From the NCBI RefSeq assembly GCF_030818415.1, contig NZ_JAUTAE010000001.1, positions 250,501 to 314,500 of the forward strand: a stretch of DNA of 64,000 bases. Direction: 5' to 3'. The notes beneath the pieces were generated by a model. It had not been told where the DNA came from, did no database searches, and was given only the letters and a program-made list of their open reading frames with translations. Below are positions 44,178 to 52,463 of the stretch, one piece after another (position 1 is the stretch's first letter; every line of letters starts with the position of its first letter). The position numbers and the translations under genes are program-made. This DNA comes from Sphingomonas sp. SORGH_AS_0950 (GTDB lineage: Bacteria; Pseudomonadota; Alphaproteobacteria; Sphingomonadales; Sphingomonadaceae).

Positions 44178-45760
44178 AGCGTCTTGTCCTGACCGCACTG
44201 GTTTGGTGCGTCGCCACGGCGTCGAGTACGCCGCGCGTCGATGTCGTGATCCGGGGCGGCACCATCTATACGGGTGCCGAGACGCCGCCCTTTGTCGGCG
44301 ATGTCGAGTTGGCGGGCGATCGCATCGTCTATGTCGGCCGCGCCCGCGGCACGGCGGCGGTTGACGAGATCGATGCGCGGGGGCTGATCGTCGCGCCCGG
44401 CCTGATCGATGCGCATACCCATCCGGACAGCTATATCCGCTCGGCCGATGCCGAGGCGCGGCTCAATCTTCCCTGGCTGGCGCAAGGCGTCTCGACCGTG
44501 GTGATCGGCGTCGACGGCTATGGTACGTTCGAGGTGGCGAAGGATGCGCGCGCGCTGGAGGCCAGCGGGATCGGCACCAATGTCGTGCCTTTCGTCGGCT
44601 TCGGGGCGATCCGCGAGCGCGTGCTGGGACAGGATGCCCGCGCGCCCACGGCCGCGGAACTGGCGGAAGAGAAGCGCCTTGCAGCCCGTGCGATGTGCGA
44701 GGGCGCCTATGGCCTGTCCACCGGCCTGTTCTATCCGCCGCAAAGCTTTGCCAAGACGGCCGAGGTGGCGGCGGTCGCCCGTGAAGCGGGCAAGCGCGGT
44801 GGTATGTACGACACGCACCAGCGCGACGAGGCGCATTATTCGATCGGCCTTCTTGCCTCGACCCGAGAGGCGATCGAGATCGGGCGCATCGCTGGCACGC
44901 CGGTCCATTTCGCTCACCTGAAGGCCTTGGGCGTCGATGTGCAGGGCCAGGCGCCCGCGCTGATCGCCACGATCAAGGCGGCGCGCAGCAAGGGGCAGGC
45001 CGTCACCGCGGACCAATATCCCTGGCTGGCCTCGGGGTCGAGCGTCGATGCCGCGCTGGTGCCGGGCTGGGCGATGGACGGCGGCTATCCCAAGCTGCTC
45101 GCCCGGTTCGACGATCTGGCGACGCTCGCGCGGTTGAAGATCGAGATGGCGGAGAATCTGCGTCGGCGGGGTGGGGCGGATTCGCTGTTGCTGACCGCGC
45201 AGGGCCAGCCCTGGAGCGGCAAGACGCTCGAAACGATGGCGACGCAATGGGGGCTCTCACCGATCGACGCGGCGATCCGCATCCTGCGCACGCCCAATGC
45301 CACGGGCACCGGCCCGGCGGGCAGCAGCGTGGCGAGCTTCAACATGGCTGATCGTGACGTCGACCTGATCATGAAGCAGCCCTGGGTGGTGACGTCATCG
45401 GACGGATCGGACGGCCATCCCCGTCAATATGCGACCTTTCCCCAGCTCTATCGCACCTATGTCGTCGCGCGGAAGGTGATCACCCTGCCACAGTTCATCC
45501 GCCGGTCGACCGGCGCGACGGCCGACATGTACCGCATCGCGCAGCGCGGTTATCTGCGGCGAGGTTATTTTGCCGATGTCGTGGTGCTCGATCCCAGAAC
45601 TTATGCCCCCCGCGCCGATTATATGCATCCGCGCGTGCCTGGCGTCGGCGTTACCGCGCTGTTCATCAACGGGCGACGGGCGGTGTCGGATGGGGCGGCG
45701 ACCGGCGTGGCGGCGGGACGTGCGCTGCTGCGGGCCCGGCCCGGCGGCTGCGGCCAATAG
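44174..45760 (+). CDS. N-acyl-D-amino-acid deacylase (D-aminoacylase family amidohydrolase)
   Basis: 528 residues. A short signal peptide (MKRLVLTALVWCVATASS) is followed by the amidohydrolase start (VDVVIRGGTIYTGAE) and the metal site GLIDAHTHPD. D-aminoacylase blocks include GVSTVVIGVDGYG, EGAYGLSTGLFYPP, GGMYDTHQRDE and VTSSDGSDGHPRQY, with the C-terminal FADVVVLDP. The enzyme removes acyl groups from N-acyl-D-amino acids, yielding free D-amino acids for the next genes. It is probably periplasmic. Its start overlaps the acylase stop, and the D-Glu genes follow 71 bases later. Confidence 0.9.
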   Translation: MKRLVLTALVWCVATASSTPRVDVVIRGGTIYTGAETPPFVGDVELAGDRIVYVGRARGTAAVDEIDARGLIVAPGLIDAHTHPDSYIRSADAEARLNLPWLAQGVSTVVIGVDGYGTFEVAKDARALEASGIGTNVVPFVGFGAIRERVLGQDARAPTAAELAEEKRLAARAMCEGAYGLSTGLFYPPQSFAKTAEVAAVAREAGKRGGMYDTHQRDEAHYSIGLLASTREAIEIGRIAGTPVHFAHLKALGVDVQGQAPALIATIKAARSKGQAVTADQYPWLASGSSVDAALVPGWAMDGGYPKLLARFDDLATLARLKIEMAENLRRRGGADSLLLTAQGQPWSGKTLETMATQWGLSPIDAAIRILRTPNATGTGPAGSSVASFNMADRDVDLIMKQPWVVTSSDGSDGHPRQYATFPQLYRTYVVARKVITLPQFIRRSTGATADMYRIAQRGYLRRGYFADVVVLDPRTYAPRADYMHPRVPGVGVTALFINGRRAVSDGAATGVAAGRALLRARPGGCGQ

Positions 45761-45831
45761 CCGCACGTTATAGGCGGCGATGCGAGCGCGATTGGCGGCA
45801 CCTAGGACGTTGCTCCTATCATGTTCGCATC

Positions 45832-46878
45832 ATGACCATTCCCGCCCCCTACCTCCTCTATCTCGGCCATTCCGATGACGAGATCGGCCTCAAGACATCG
45901 CGCGGTCTCGCCGCCTTCCGCAGCGAAGACTGTGTGGGCGAATGGCGGCACGACGATTGCCCGTTCACGCTCGGCCTGCCCCGGATGGATGCCGCTGCGG
46001 CACGCGCCGCAGGGGCAAGGACGCTGGTGCTGGGCATCGCCAATCCGGGGGGGCGTTTCCCCGATTGGATGATAGGCGACGCACTGTCAGCGATCCGCGC
46101 CGGGCTCAACATCGCCTGCGGGCTTCATCAGCGGCTGCGCGACGTGCCCGTGCTGGTCGCGGCGGCAGCGGAGGCGGGCGTTACCCTGTTCGACGTACGC
46201 GACGCGCCCGAGACGCTGCCGGTCGGCAGCGGGCGGAGGCGCACGGGCCACCGGCTGCTGACCGTCGGCACGGATTGTTCGGTCGGCAAGATGTACGCCA
46301 CGCTCTGCCTGCGCGATGCGCTGCGTGCACGGGGTGTCGTGGCTGATTTCCGCGCGACCGGCCAGACGGGCATCCTGATCGCAGGGAAGGGCGTGCCGCT
46401 CGACGCGGTGGTCGCCGATTTCATCGCGGGCGCGATCGAGACGCTGGCCCCGGCCCGCACGGATCAGGGCTGGGATCTGATCGAGGGGCAGGGGTCGCTG
46501 TTCCACCCCGCCTTTGCAGGGGTTTCGACCGGCCTTCTCCATGGCGCACAGCCGACCGCGCTGGTGATGTGCCACGATCCACTGCGCCCGCATATGCGCG
46601 GCCTGCCGCATTTCCCGATGCCGGGGCTAGCCGAGTGCCTGGATGCCAATCTGCGCGTTGCCCGGCTGACCAGCCCGGACGTTCGCGCGGTCGGCGTGGC
46701 GCTGAACACCGTCAAGCTCGACGAAGCGGCCGCTCAGCGTCTGTGTTCCGAGACCGAGGATGCGCTGGGCCTGCCCTGCACCGATACCTATCGCTTTGGG
46801 GCCGAGGCGATCATCGACCTCCTGCTGGAAACGTCATGCGCCGCATCCTCACCGTTCGTCACGACCCTTTCCCGCTAA
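45832..46878 (+). CDS. dgcN: DUF1611-family N-acetyltransferase DgcN (D-glutamate N-acetylation)
   Basis: 348 residues. The N-terminal part has YLLYLGHSDDEIGLKTSRGL. The P-loop-like motif GTDCSVGKMYATLCLRDAL and the block FRATGQTGILIAGKGVPLDA are hallmarks of DUF1611. Proteins of this family named DgcN acetylate D-glutamate as the first step of a D-Glu catabolic route in marine Proteobacteria. The next gene, dgcA, overlaps it by 43 bases, as in those operons. Cytoplasmic. Substrate preference (D-Glu, D-Gln or another D-amino acid) is inferred. Confidence 0.88.
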   Translation: MTIPAPYLLYLGHSDDEIGLKTSRGLAAFRSEDCVGEWRHDDCPFTLGLPRMDAAAARAAGARTLVLGIANPGGRFPDWMIGDALSAIRAGLNIACGLHQRLRDVPVLVAAAAEAGVTLFDVRDAPETLPVGSGRRRTGHRLLTVGTDCSVGKMYATLCLRDALRARGVVADFRATGQTGILIAGKGVPLDAVVADFIAGAIETLAPARTDQGWDLIEGQGSLFHPAFAGVSTGLLHGAQPTALVMCHDPLRPHMRGLPHFPMPGLAECLDANLRVARLTSPDVRAVGVALNTVKLDEAAAQRLCSETEDALGLPCTDTYRFGAEAIIDLLLETSCAASSPFVTTLSR

Positions 46879-47834
46879 GGGCGCCGTTCCGCATCGCGCG
46901 CGGGGTGAAGACGGCCGCCGATGTGGTGACGGTGACGATCCGCGAAGGCGACGCCCAAGGATGGGGTGAGGGCGTGCCCTATCCCCGTTATGGCGAGACG
47001 ATCGAGGCGGCGATCGCGGCCATCGAAGCGGTCCGCGACCTGATCGAGGGCGGCGCGACGCGAGCGGACATCGCCCGGGCGATGCCAGCGGGGGCCGCCC
47101 GCAACGCGGTGGATTGCGCGCTCTGGGACTTGGAGGCGCGACTGACCGGAACCAGCGTCGCGGCGCTCGCGGGTCTCCCGCCGGTGGCGGCGCTCGCCTC
47201 GGCGATCACCATCGGTATCGACACGCCGCAGGCCATGGCGGAGTTCGCCCGAACGGTGGCGCGGGTGCCGCTGCTCAAGATCAAGGTGGATCGCGAGGGC
47301 GCGGCCGAACAGATCGCGGCGGTCCGTGCCGTCGCGCTCACGCCCCGGCTGATCGTCGACCCGAATGAAAGTTGGCGGGTGGCCGACATCGCCGATCGGT
47401 TGCCGATGCTGCTCGCCCAGCGCGTCGACCTGCTGGAACAGCCGGTGCCTGCCGGAGAGGATGAGGGGCTGGCCGAGCTGGCAGGGACGATTCCGATTTG
47501 CGCAGACGAGGCATTGCACACCCGCGCCGATCTCGATCGGCTGGCCGGGCGCTATAGCCATGTCAACGTCAAGCTCGACAAGACCGGCGGGTTGACCGAA
47601 GCATTGGCGCTGGCGGCAGAGGCAAGGGAGCGGGGGTTCGGCGTGATGGTGGGGTGCATGGTGTGTTCGTCGCTGGGGATCGCGCCCGCGATGCTGGTGG
47701 CGGGCGACGCGGACTTCGTCGATCTGGACGGCCCGCTGTGGCTGGCGGCGGACCGTCCCGGCGGCGCGCGGGATGAGGGCGGCATTCTGACGGCGCCCGC
47801 GCCCGGCTTCTGGGGAGCGCCGGCTTGCGCCTGA
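46836..47834 (+). CDS. dgcA: DgcA: N-acetyl-D-Glu racemase / dipeptide epimerase, enolase superfamily
   Basis: 332 residues from ATG 46836. It has the muconate-cycloisomerase barrel with catalytic KxK (LLKIKVDREG), metal ligands Asp in LIVDPNESW, Glu in LLEQPVPAGED and Asp in ICADEALHT, and the second base Lys in VNVKLDKTGG. These are the L-Ala-D/L-Glu epimerase group motifs. Within the dgcN context it is the racemase that turns N-acetyl-D-Glu into N-acetyl-L-Glu. Action on the muropeptide product L-Ala-D-Glu is an alternative that also suits this island. Confidence 0.9.
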   Translation: MRRILTVRHDPFPLRAPFRIARGVKTAADVVTVTIREGDAQGWGEGVPYPRYGETIEAAIAAIEAVRDLIEGGATRADIARAMPAGAARNAVDCALWDLEARLTGTSVAALAGLPPVAALASAITIGIDTPQAMAEFARTVARVPLLKIKVDREGAAEQIAAVRAVALTPRLIVDPNESWRVADIADRLPMLLAQRVDLLEQPVPAGEDEGLAELAGTIPICADEALHTRADLDRLAGRYSHVNVKLDKTGGLTEALALAAEARERGFGVMVGCMVCSSLGIAPAMLVAGDADFVDLDGPLWLAADRPGGARDEGGILTAPAPGFWGAPACA

Positions 47835-49093
47835 TCCGGGGGTGGTTCGGCATCCCGCTGTGGCAGCGGGTGATGGGCGGGTTGCTGCTGGGCGTCGCGC
47901 TCGGTCTGTTCTGGCCCGAAGGGGCCGGGGCGATCCGGTTGGTCGGTGAGCTATTCGTCCGCCTCATCAAGATGCTGGTGGTGCCGGTGGTGCTGGTCAC
48001 CATCGCAGGCGGGATCGCGACGCTGGGCGATCCCCGGCGGCTGGGGTCGATCGGGCTGCGTACGGTAGGACTATTCGCGGCGACCACTCTGGTGGCGGTA
48101 TCGATCGGCATGGCGATGGGTCTCATCCTACGACCCGGCGCGGCTATGCAGCTGGCGGACGTGGTTCCCCATCCGCTCGGGGCGCCGGTGACGCCGGCTG
48201 ACCAACTGCTGTCGATCGTGCCGATCAACATCGTCGAGGCTTTGGGGCGCGGCGACATGCTGGCGATCATCTTTGTCGCCGTGCTGCTCGGCACCGGCAG
48301 CGTGATGGCGGGCGAGGCGGGGCGGCCGGTCGTTGCGCTGCTCCAGGGGCTGTCGGCGGTACTGCTGCATATCGTCCGCGTGGTCATGGAGGTGACGCCA
48401 TTCGGCGTGCTTGCGCTGATCGCCCAGGCGGTGGCGGTGAACGGCGCGGCGCTGTTCGTCCATGTCGGCTGGCTCGCGCTGGCGGTCATAATCGCGTCGC
48501 TGGTGCAGATGCTGGTCGTTCATGCCGCACTGGTCGGGCTCGTCGCACAGTTGCCGGTGGTGCGATTCTTCCGGGGGATCGTCGATGCACTGATCGTCGC
48601 CTTTTCGACCGCCTCGTCCTCGGCGACGCTGCCCGTCGCGCTGCGGGTGGCGCAGGACAATCTGGGCGTGTCGCGCGGCGTCGCCTCGACGGTGCTGCCG
48701 CTGGGCGCATCGATCGGCAAGGACGGCACGGCCATGTATGTCGGGCTGCTCGGCCAGTTCGCGTTGCAGGCGCTGGGGATCGTCCCGGACGCGACCATGC
48801 TCGTCGTCATGCTGGTGACCGGCGCGCTGGCGGCCTTCGGTACGGCACCCGTCCCTTCGGCTTCGCTCTTCATGCTGGCGGCGATGTTGTCTGCGGTGGG
48901 CGTGGGGGCGGAGCAGACCGCCCTCGTCGTAGGGTTGGTCCTGCCGTTCGACCGACTGCTCGACATGACGCGTACCGTGCCATCCGCGTCGGCCAATCTG
49001 GCGGTGGCCACGCTGGTCGCGCGCGGCGAGGGGGAGCTGGACGCGGCGCGTTTTCGCGGGTCGATGGTGGAACAGGCACAGGACAGGGCCTAG
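47825..49093 (+). CDS. Dicarboxylate/amino acid:cation symporter (DAACS, GltP/DctA-like)
   Basis: 422 residues from a TTG that overlaps the end of dgcA, with GGGGAG just upstream. Eight membrane helices and re-entrant loops are visible with family motifs: LFVRLIKMLVVPVVLVTIAG, the serine-rich STASSSATLPVALRVA and VLPLGASIGKDGTAMYVG. The latter two form the substrate and Na+/H+ sites. It should import glutamate, aspartate or C4-dicarboxylates, and here most likely D-Glu or N-acetyl-Glu for DgcN/DgcA. Inner membrane. Confidence 0.92.
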   Translation: MRLIRGWFGIPLWQRVMGGLLLGVALGLFWPEGAGAIRLVGELFVRLIKMLVVPVVLVTIAGGIATLGDPRRLGSIGLRTVGLFAATTLVAVSIGMAMGLILRPGAAMQLADVVPHPLGAPVTPADQLLSIVPINIVEALGRGDMLAIIFVAVLLGTGSVMAGEAGRPVVALLQGLSAVLLHIVRVVMEVTPFGVLALIAQAVAVNGAALFVHVGWLALAVIIASLVQMLVVHAALVGLVAQLPVVRFFRGIVDALIVAFSTASSSATLPVALRVAQDNLGVSRGVASTVLPLGASIGKDGTAMYVGLLGQFALQALGIVPDATMLVVMLVTGALAAFGTAPVPSASLFMLAAMLSAVGVGAEQTALVVGLVLPFDRLLDMTRTVPSASANLAVATLVARGEGELDAARFRGSMVEQAQDRA

Positions 49094-49102
49094 GCTGCAC
49101 CC

Positions 49103-49987
49103 ATGAACCTTCGCCATATCGAGATTTTCCACGCCGTTTATGTCAACGGCTCGGTATCCGCCGCAGCCCGGGCGCTCAACGTGTCGCAGCCGTCGGTGTC
49201 CAAGACGCTCCGCCATGCCGAGACCCTGTTGGGGTTCGAGTTGTTCCAGCGCTCGAACGGGCGGTTGCTGCCGACCGAGGATGCGCATGCGCTGTTCGCC
49301 GACGTGGCCGATATTCAGGAGCGGGTGCGTGCGCTGCGTGAGGCGGGGCGCAACCTGCGCATGGGCGCGGGCACGACGTTGCGCATTTCCGCGTTGCCCA
49401 GCCTGGGGCTGGGGGTACTGCCCGATGCGGTCTCGCGGTTCCTCGCGCGGCGTCCTGATGTCCGCTTCGACTTGCAGACGGTGCATCACGACGACCTGCT
49501 GCGCAAACTCTACGAACGCGAAAGCGACATCGCCATCGCCAGCGAGCCGCCGCGCGGTGTGGCCCTGACCCATGACTGGCTGGGCGAGGGCGAGATGGTC
49601 GTCCTCTACCGCGAACGTGACATGCCCGACGCCCCGCCAAGGCTGGAACTGTCGCAGCTGGTCGGGCGTCCGCTGATCTCGCTCAAGGGCAGCGGCCCGA
49701 TCGGCAAGCTGCTGTCCGAAGAGATCGACCGGCACGATCTGGTCCTCGACGAGATCGTGGTGGCGCGGACCTTCTATATCGCCGCAGCCCTGGTCCGTGC
49801 AGGGGTGGGGCTGGCGATCGTCGACAATTTCACGGCGGCGGCGTCGATGGCGCCGGGGCTCGCGATGCGGCCGCTTCGCCCCTCGATCACCTTCGACGTC
49901 CACGCCATCCACCTGCTCGATCGGCCACCTTCGATGCTGGCCGCCGAGTTCCTGACCCTGCTGAGCGAAGAGATCGAACGCCGATGA
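49103..49987 (+). CDS. LysR-family regulator, likely for the D-glutamate genes (DgcR-like position)
   Basis: 294 residues. The helix-turn-helix (MNLRHIEIFHAVYVNGSVSA, NVSQPSVSKTLRHAE) is followed by an effector domain with LRISALPSLGLGVLPDAVSR and GVGLAIVDNFTAAASM. It is co-directional with dgcN-dgcA-symporter, 10 bases after the symporter stop. A LysR regulator, DgcR, controls dgcN/dgcA in the described D-Glu pathway, so this is a good candidate. Its stop overlaps the PBP4 gene start, so it is part of the operon. Confidence 0.9.
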   Translation: MNLRHIEIFHAVYVNGSVSAAARALNVSQPSVSKTLRHAETLLGFELFQRSNGRLLPTEDAHALFADVADIQERVRALREAGRNLRMGAGTTLRISALPSLGLGVLPDAVSRFLARRPDVRFDLQTVHHDDLLRKLYERESDIAIASEPPRGVALTHDWLGEGEMVVLYRERDMPDAPPRLELSQLVGRPLISLKGSGPIGKLLSEEIDRHDLVLDEIVVARTFYIAAALVRAGVGLAIVDNFTAAASMAPGLAMRPLRPSITFDVHAIHLLDRPPSMLAAEFLTLLSEEIERR

Positions 49988-51408
49988 TGGGTAGCCTGTT
50001 GCTGCCGCTGTTGCTGGCGGGCGCGCCGGTCGGGGCGCCGCTGCCGCCCGCCGCCATCGAAGCGCTGGCCAAGGCGCCGCCGGGCACGCGGATCGGGCTG
50101 GTGGTGGTCGATGCCGAGGGGCGCGAGATCGTCGCGCTGCGCCCCGACGAGCGCTTCATCCCGGCGTCCAACACCAAGCTGTTCACCACCGCCGCCGCCT
50201 TCGCGACGCTGGACGTGGCGAGCCCGGATATACGGAGCGGGGCGACGGTGCGGCTGGAGGGGCAGGGGACGCCGACGGTGATCCTGGCCGGGCATGGCGA
50301 CGCCCGCCTGTCCTCCGCCCCCGGTTGTCGTGTCGACTGCCTGGGCGAATTGGCGGCTGCGGTCGCCCGACGGACGCGTGTCGTGGGCGATGTGGTCGGC
50401 GACGACACGGCATTCCCAGACGAGCGCTGGCCGCAGGGGATGAGCTGGAACAACATGGACAGCGTCTATGGCACCGGCATCTCGGCGCTGACCCTGGACG
50501 ACAATGTCACGATATTGACCGTGTCCCCCACGGCACCGGGCGAACCGCTCCAGGTCGTCGGGGACGGCTATTACCGGATCGAAAATGCCGCGACGACCGG
50601 TGAGGCCGGTAGTGGGAACGCGCTGTCGGTCGAACGCATGCCGGGCAGCAATCTGCTGCGCGTGACCGGCAGTCTCGCGGCCGGGGCGACGCCGGTGGTT
50701 CTGAAGCTGGGCGTTGACGATCCGGCTCACCGGGCGGCCTGGCGGTTCGCGCAACTCTTGCGCGCGGCGGGTGTGATGGTGAAGGGGCGTATCACCGTGC
50801 GTCACCGGTCGTTGACGGACGCGGATGATCCCGCGCACCGTGGCCGCGCTCCTGGTGCGGTGGCCGCACCCGTTCCGGTACTGGCGGCCCTGACGCCGCC
50901 ACCGCTGGCCGAGGATCTATACCAGACCAACAAGACGAGCCAGAATCTCCATGCCGAACTGCTGCTACGCCGACTTGGGGCTAGCGGCTCGGTCGCCGAT
51001 GGTCTTGCCGTCGTCGATGCGGTTCTGGCACGTGCTGGCATTGCCCGCGTGACCTACGACTTTGCCGATGGCGCGGGCATGTCCAATTATGACCGGGTCA
51101 CCCCCCGCACGACGGTGGCGCTGCTGCGCTGGGCAGAGGCCCAGCCCTGGGGCGCGCACTGGCGCGCGACCTTTCCGGTCGCGGCCACCGACGGGACGCT
51201 CGCGCGACGGTTCGTCGGCACGCCGCTGGCGGGTCGGCTGAGGGCGAAGACCGGCACGCTCAACGCCGCCAATGCGCTGGCTGGCACGATGATCGCGGCG
51301 AGCGGTCGGATGCTGACCTTCGCGGCCTATGCCAACGACATGCCGGGCGACATGAGCGCGACCCTGGCGATCGACGCGGCGCTGGTGGCGATCGCCGGAG
51401 CGAATTGA
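49984..51408 (+). CDS. dacB: D-alanyl-D-alanine carboxypeptidase/endopeptidase, PBP4 (DacB) family
   Basis: 474 residues, with a second ATG one codon in. The signal peptide is MMGSLLLPLLLAGAPVGAPL. Penicillin-binding motifs are complete: SNTK (Ser62-Lys65) in FIPASNTKLFTTAAAF, SxN in GAGMSNYDRVTP and KTG in LRAKTGTLNAANAL, with the long PBP4 insert between the first two. The enzyme trims terminal D-Ala and cuts DD-crosslinks in periplasmic peptidoglycan. As last gene of the D-Glu operon it links wall breakdown to D-amino acid use. Confidence 0.92.
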   Translation: MMGSLLLPLLLAGAPVGAPLPPAAIEALAKAPPGTRIGLVVVDAEGREIVALRPDERFIPASNTKLFTTAAAFATLDVASPDIRSGATVRLEGQGTPTVILAGHGDARLSSAPGCRVDCLGELAAAVARRTRVVGDVVGDDTAFPDERWPQGMSWNNMDSVYGTGISALTLDDNVTILTVSPTAPGEPLQVVGDGYYRIENAATTGEAGSGNALSVERMPGSNLLRVTGSLAAGATPVVLKLGVDDPAHRAAWRFAQLLRAAGVMVKGRITVRHRSLTDADDPAHRGRAPGAVAAPVPVLAALTPPPLAEDLYQTNKTSQNLHAELLLRRLGASGSVADGLAVVDAVLARAGIARVTYDFADGAGMSNYDRVTPRTTVALLRWAEAQPWGAHWRATFPVAATDGTLARRFVGTPLAGRLRAKTGTLNAANALAGTMIAASGRMLTFAAYANDMPGDMSATLAIDAALVAIAGAN

Positions 51409-51419
51409 GCGCCCGTTGA

Positions 51420-51563
51420 TCAGCCCCGCATGAGCGCGAGGACGTTGGAGGCGAGCAGCGTCGGGGCGGGCGGCTGGGCCGCCAACGCCTTGGGCAACGG
51501 CGCGGTGACCCGGCCTAGTGCGGCGAGCCCCGTGGCGGCGAGGAAGCGGCGACGCTCGATCAT
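51420..51563 (-). CDS. 47-residue Tat-leader protein or truncated gene
   Basis: The frame starts at an ATG overlapping the stop of the kinase gene (ATGA). It encodes a good Tat leader (MIERRRFLAATGLAALG, cleavage after KALAAQ) and then only about 20 residues (PPAPTLLASNVLALMRG). The stop lies 12 bases from the end of the converging PBP4 gene. It looks like the leader of an exported hydrolase whose body has been lost. It could still be a real small exported peptide. No domain is recognised. Confidence 0.5.
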   Translation of the reverse strand: MIERRRFLAATGLAALGRVTAPLPKALAAQPPAPTLLASNVLALMRG

Positions 51564-52444
51564 ATCAAAGTCTCCGTTGCGCGGGCGGGCAGACCCGCAA
51601 GATAGAGCGCGCCGCTCAATGCATCGCCCATCGGTTCGCTGAGCCGGGCGACGGTCCGGGCGCGCAACCAGGGGCGCATCTTCGCCGACAGGCCGCCGAG
51701 CAGCGCGCATCGAGGTGCGCCGCGTTCGTAGATCGTCTCGATGAACCGCTCGATATGGCCTGCCGCGTCCTCGACGATCGAGCGAGCGATCGTATCGTCC
51801 GCTTCGGCATAGTCCATCACCAGCGGGGCGAAGCTGCCATAGTCGCGCGGGGTCGCCTGATCCATCCAGGCGATGGCGCGCGCCGTGTCATGGCCAAACC
51901 GCTCCGTGACTGCCGTACTGAGCGGCGTCGCGCGCGTCCGTCCGTCCAGCGCGCGCAGTGCGTGGCGCATCGCGCTGAGGCCCAGGGCCGCGCCGCTGCC
52001 CTCGTCGGAAATGGGAAAGCCATAGCCGCCGATCCGGAAGCTCCGCCCGTCTACCCGCACTTGCGCGATGCTGCCGGTGCCGATGATCAGCACGGCCCCG
52101 TCGCCGCCGCCATGCGCTCCCAGATTGGCGATGACGGCATCGGTGTCGAACACCGTCGAGGCGAAGGGAAAGACGAAGCCCTCCAGCGCCGCCCGAACGC
52201 CGGGGCGCGAGATGCCTGCGATACCCATCGCCGCCCGGACGCTCGCGACCTGCTCCGCGTCGAGTCCGGCTGCGCGCACCGTATTCTCGGTCACTTGGCG
52301 CAGCGTCGTATAGAGCGCGTCCAGCCCCAGTCCGGCATTGGCGGGACCGGCCTGTTCGGTGGCCAGCATCCGACCCGCGCCGTCGACCAGGCGGCAGCGA
52401 CAGGTGCTGCCGCCCGCATCCACGCCGAGAAAGAACTGCGTCAT
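51560..52444 (-). CDS. BadF/BadG-type sugar kinase (GlcNAc/MurNAc kinase candidate, MurK-like)
   Basis: 294 residues with the ASKHA fold: phosphate-1 loop FLGVDAGGSTCRCRLVD, phosphate-2 LIIGTGSIAQVR, and adenosine motif RCALLGGLSAKMRPW. Family members include N-acetylglucosamine kinase and the bifunctional MurNAc/GlcNAc kinase MurK of Clostridium. It lies 20 bases after a GH84 glycosidase gene, and murQ, which needs MurNAc-6-P, is in the same island. Phosphorylating the amino sugars freed by the glycosidase is the likely job. Cytoplasmic. Confidence 0.88.
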   Translation of the reverse strand: MTQFFLGVDAGGSTCRCRLVDGAGRMLATEQAGPANAGLGLDALYTTLRQVTENTVRAAGLDAEQVASVRAAMGIAGISRPGVRAALEGFVFPFASTVFDTDAVIANLGAHGGGDGAVLIIGTGSIAQVRVDGRSFRIGGYGFPISDEGSGAALGLSAMRHALRALDGRTRATPLSTAVTERFGHDTARAIAWMDQATPRDYGSFAPLVMDYAEADDTIARSIVEDAAGHIERFIETIYERGAPRCALLGGLSAKMRPWLRARTVARLSEPMGDALSGALYLAGLPARATETLI

Positions 52445-52463
52445 GTCCTGTTCTGCCCTTTCG

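Noticed and set aside
48128..49912. A 594-codon leftward frame
   Set aside because: It crosses two real genes (symporter and LysR) on the other strand and is His/Arg/Gln-rich without domains.
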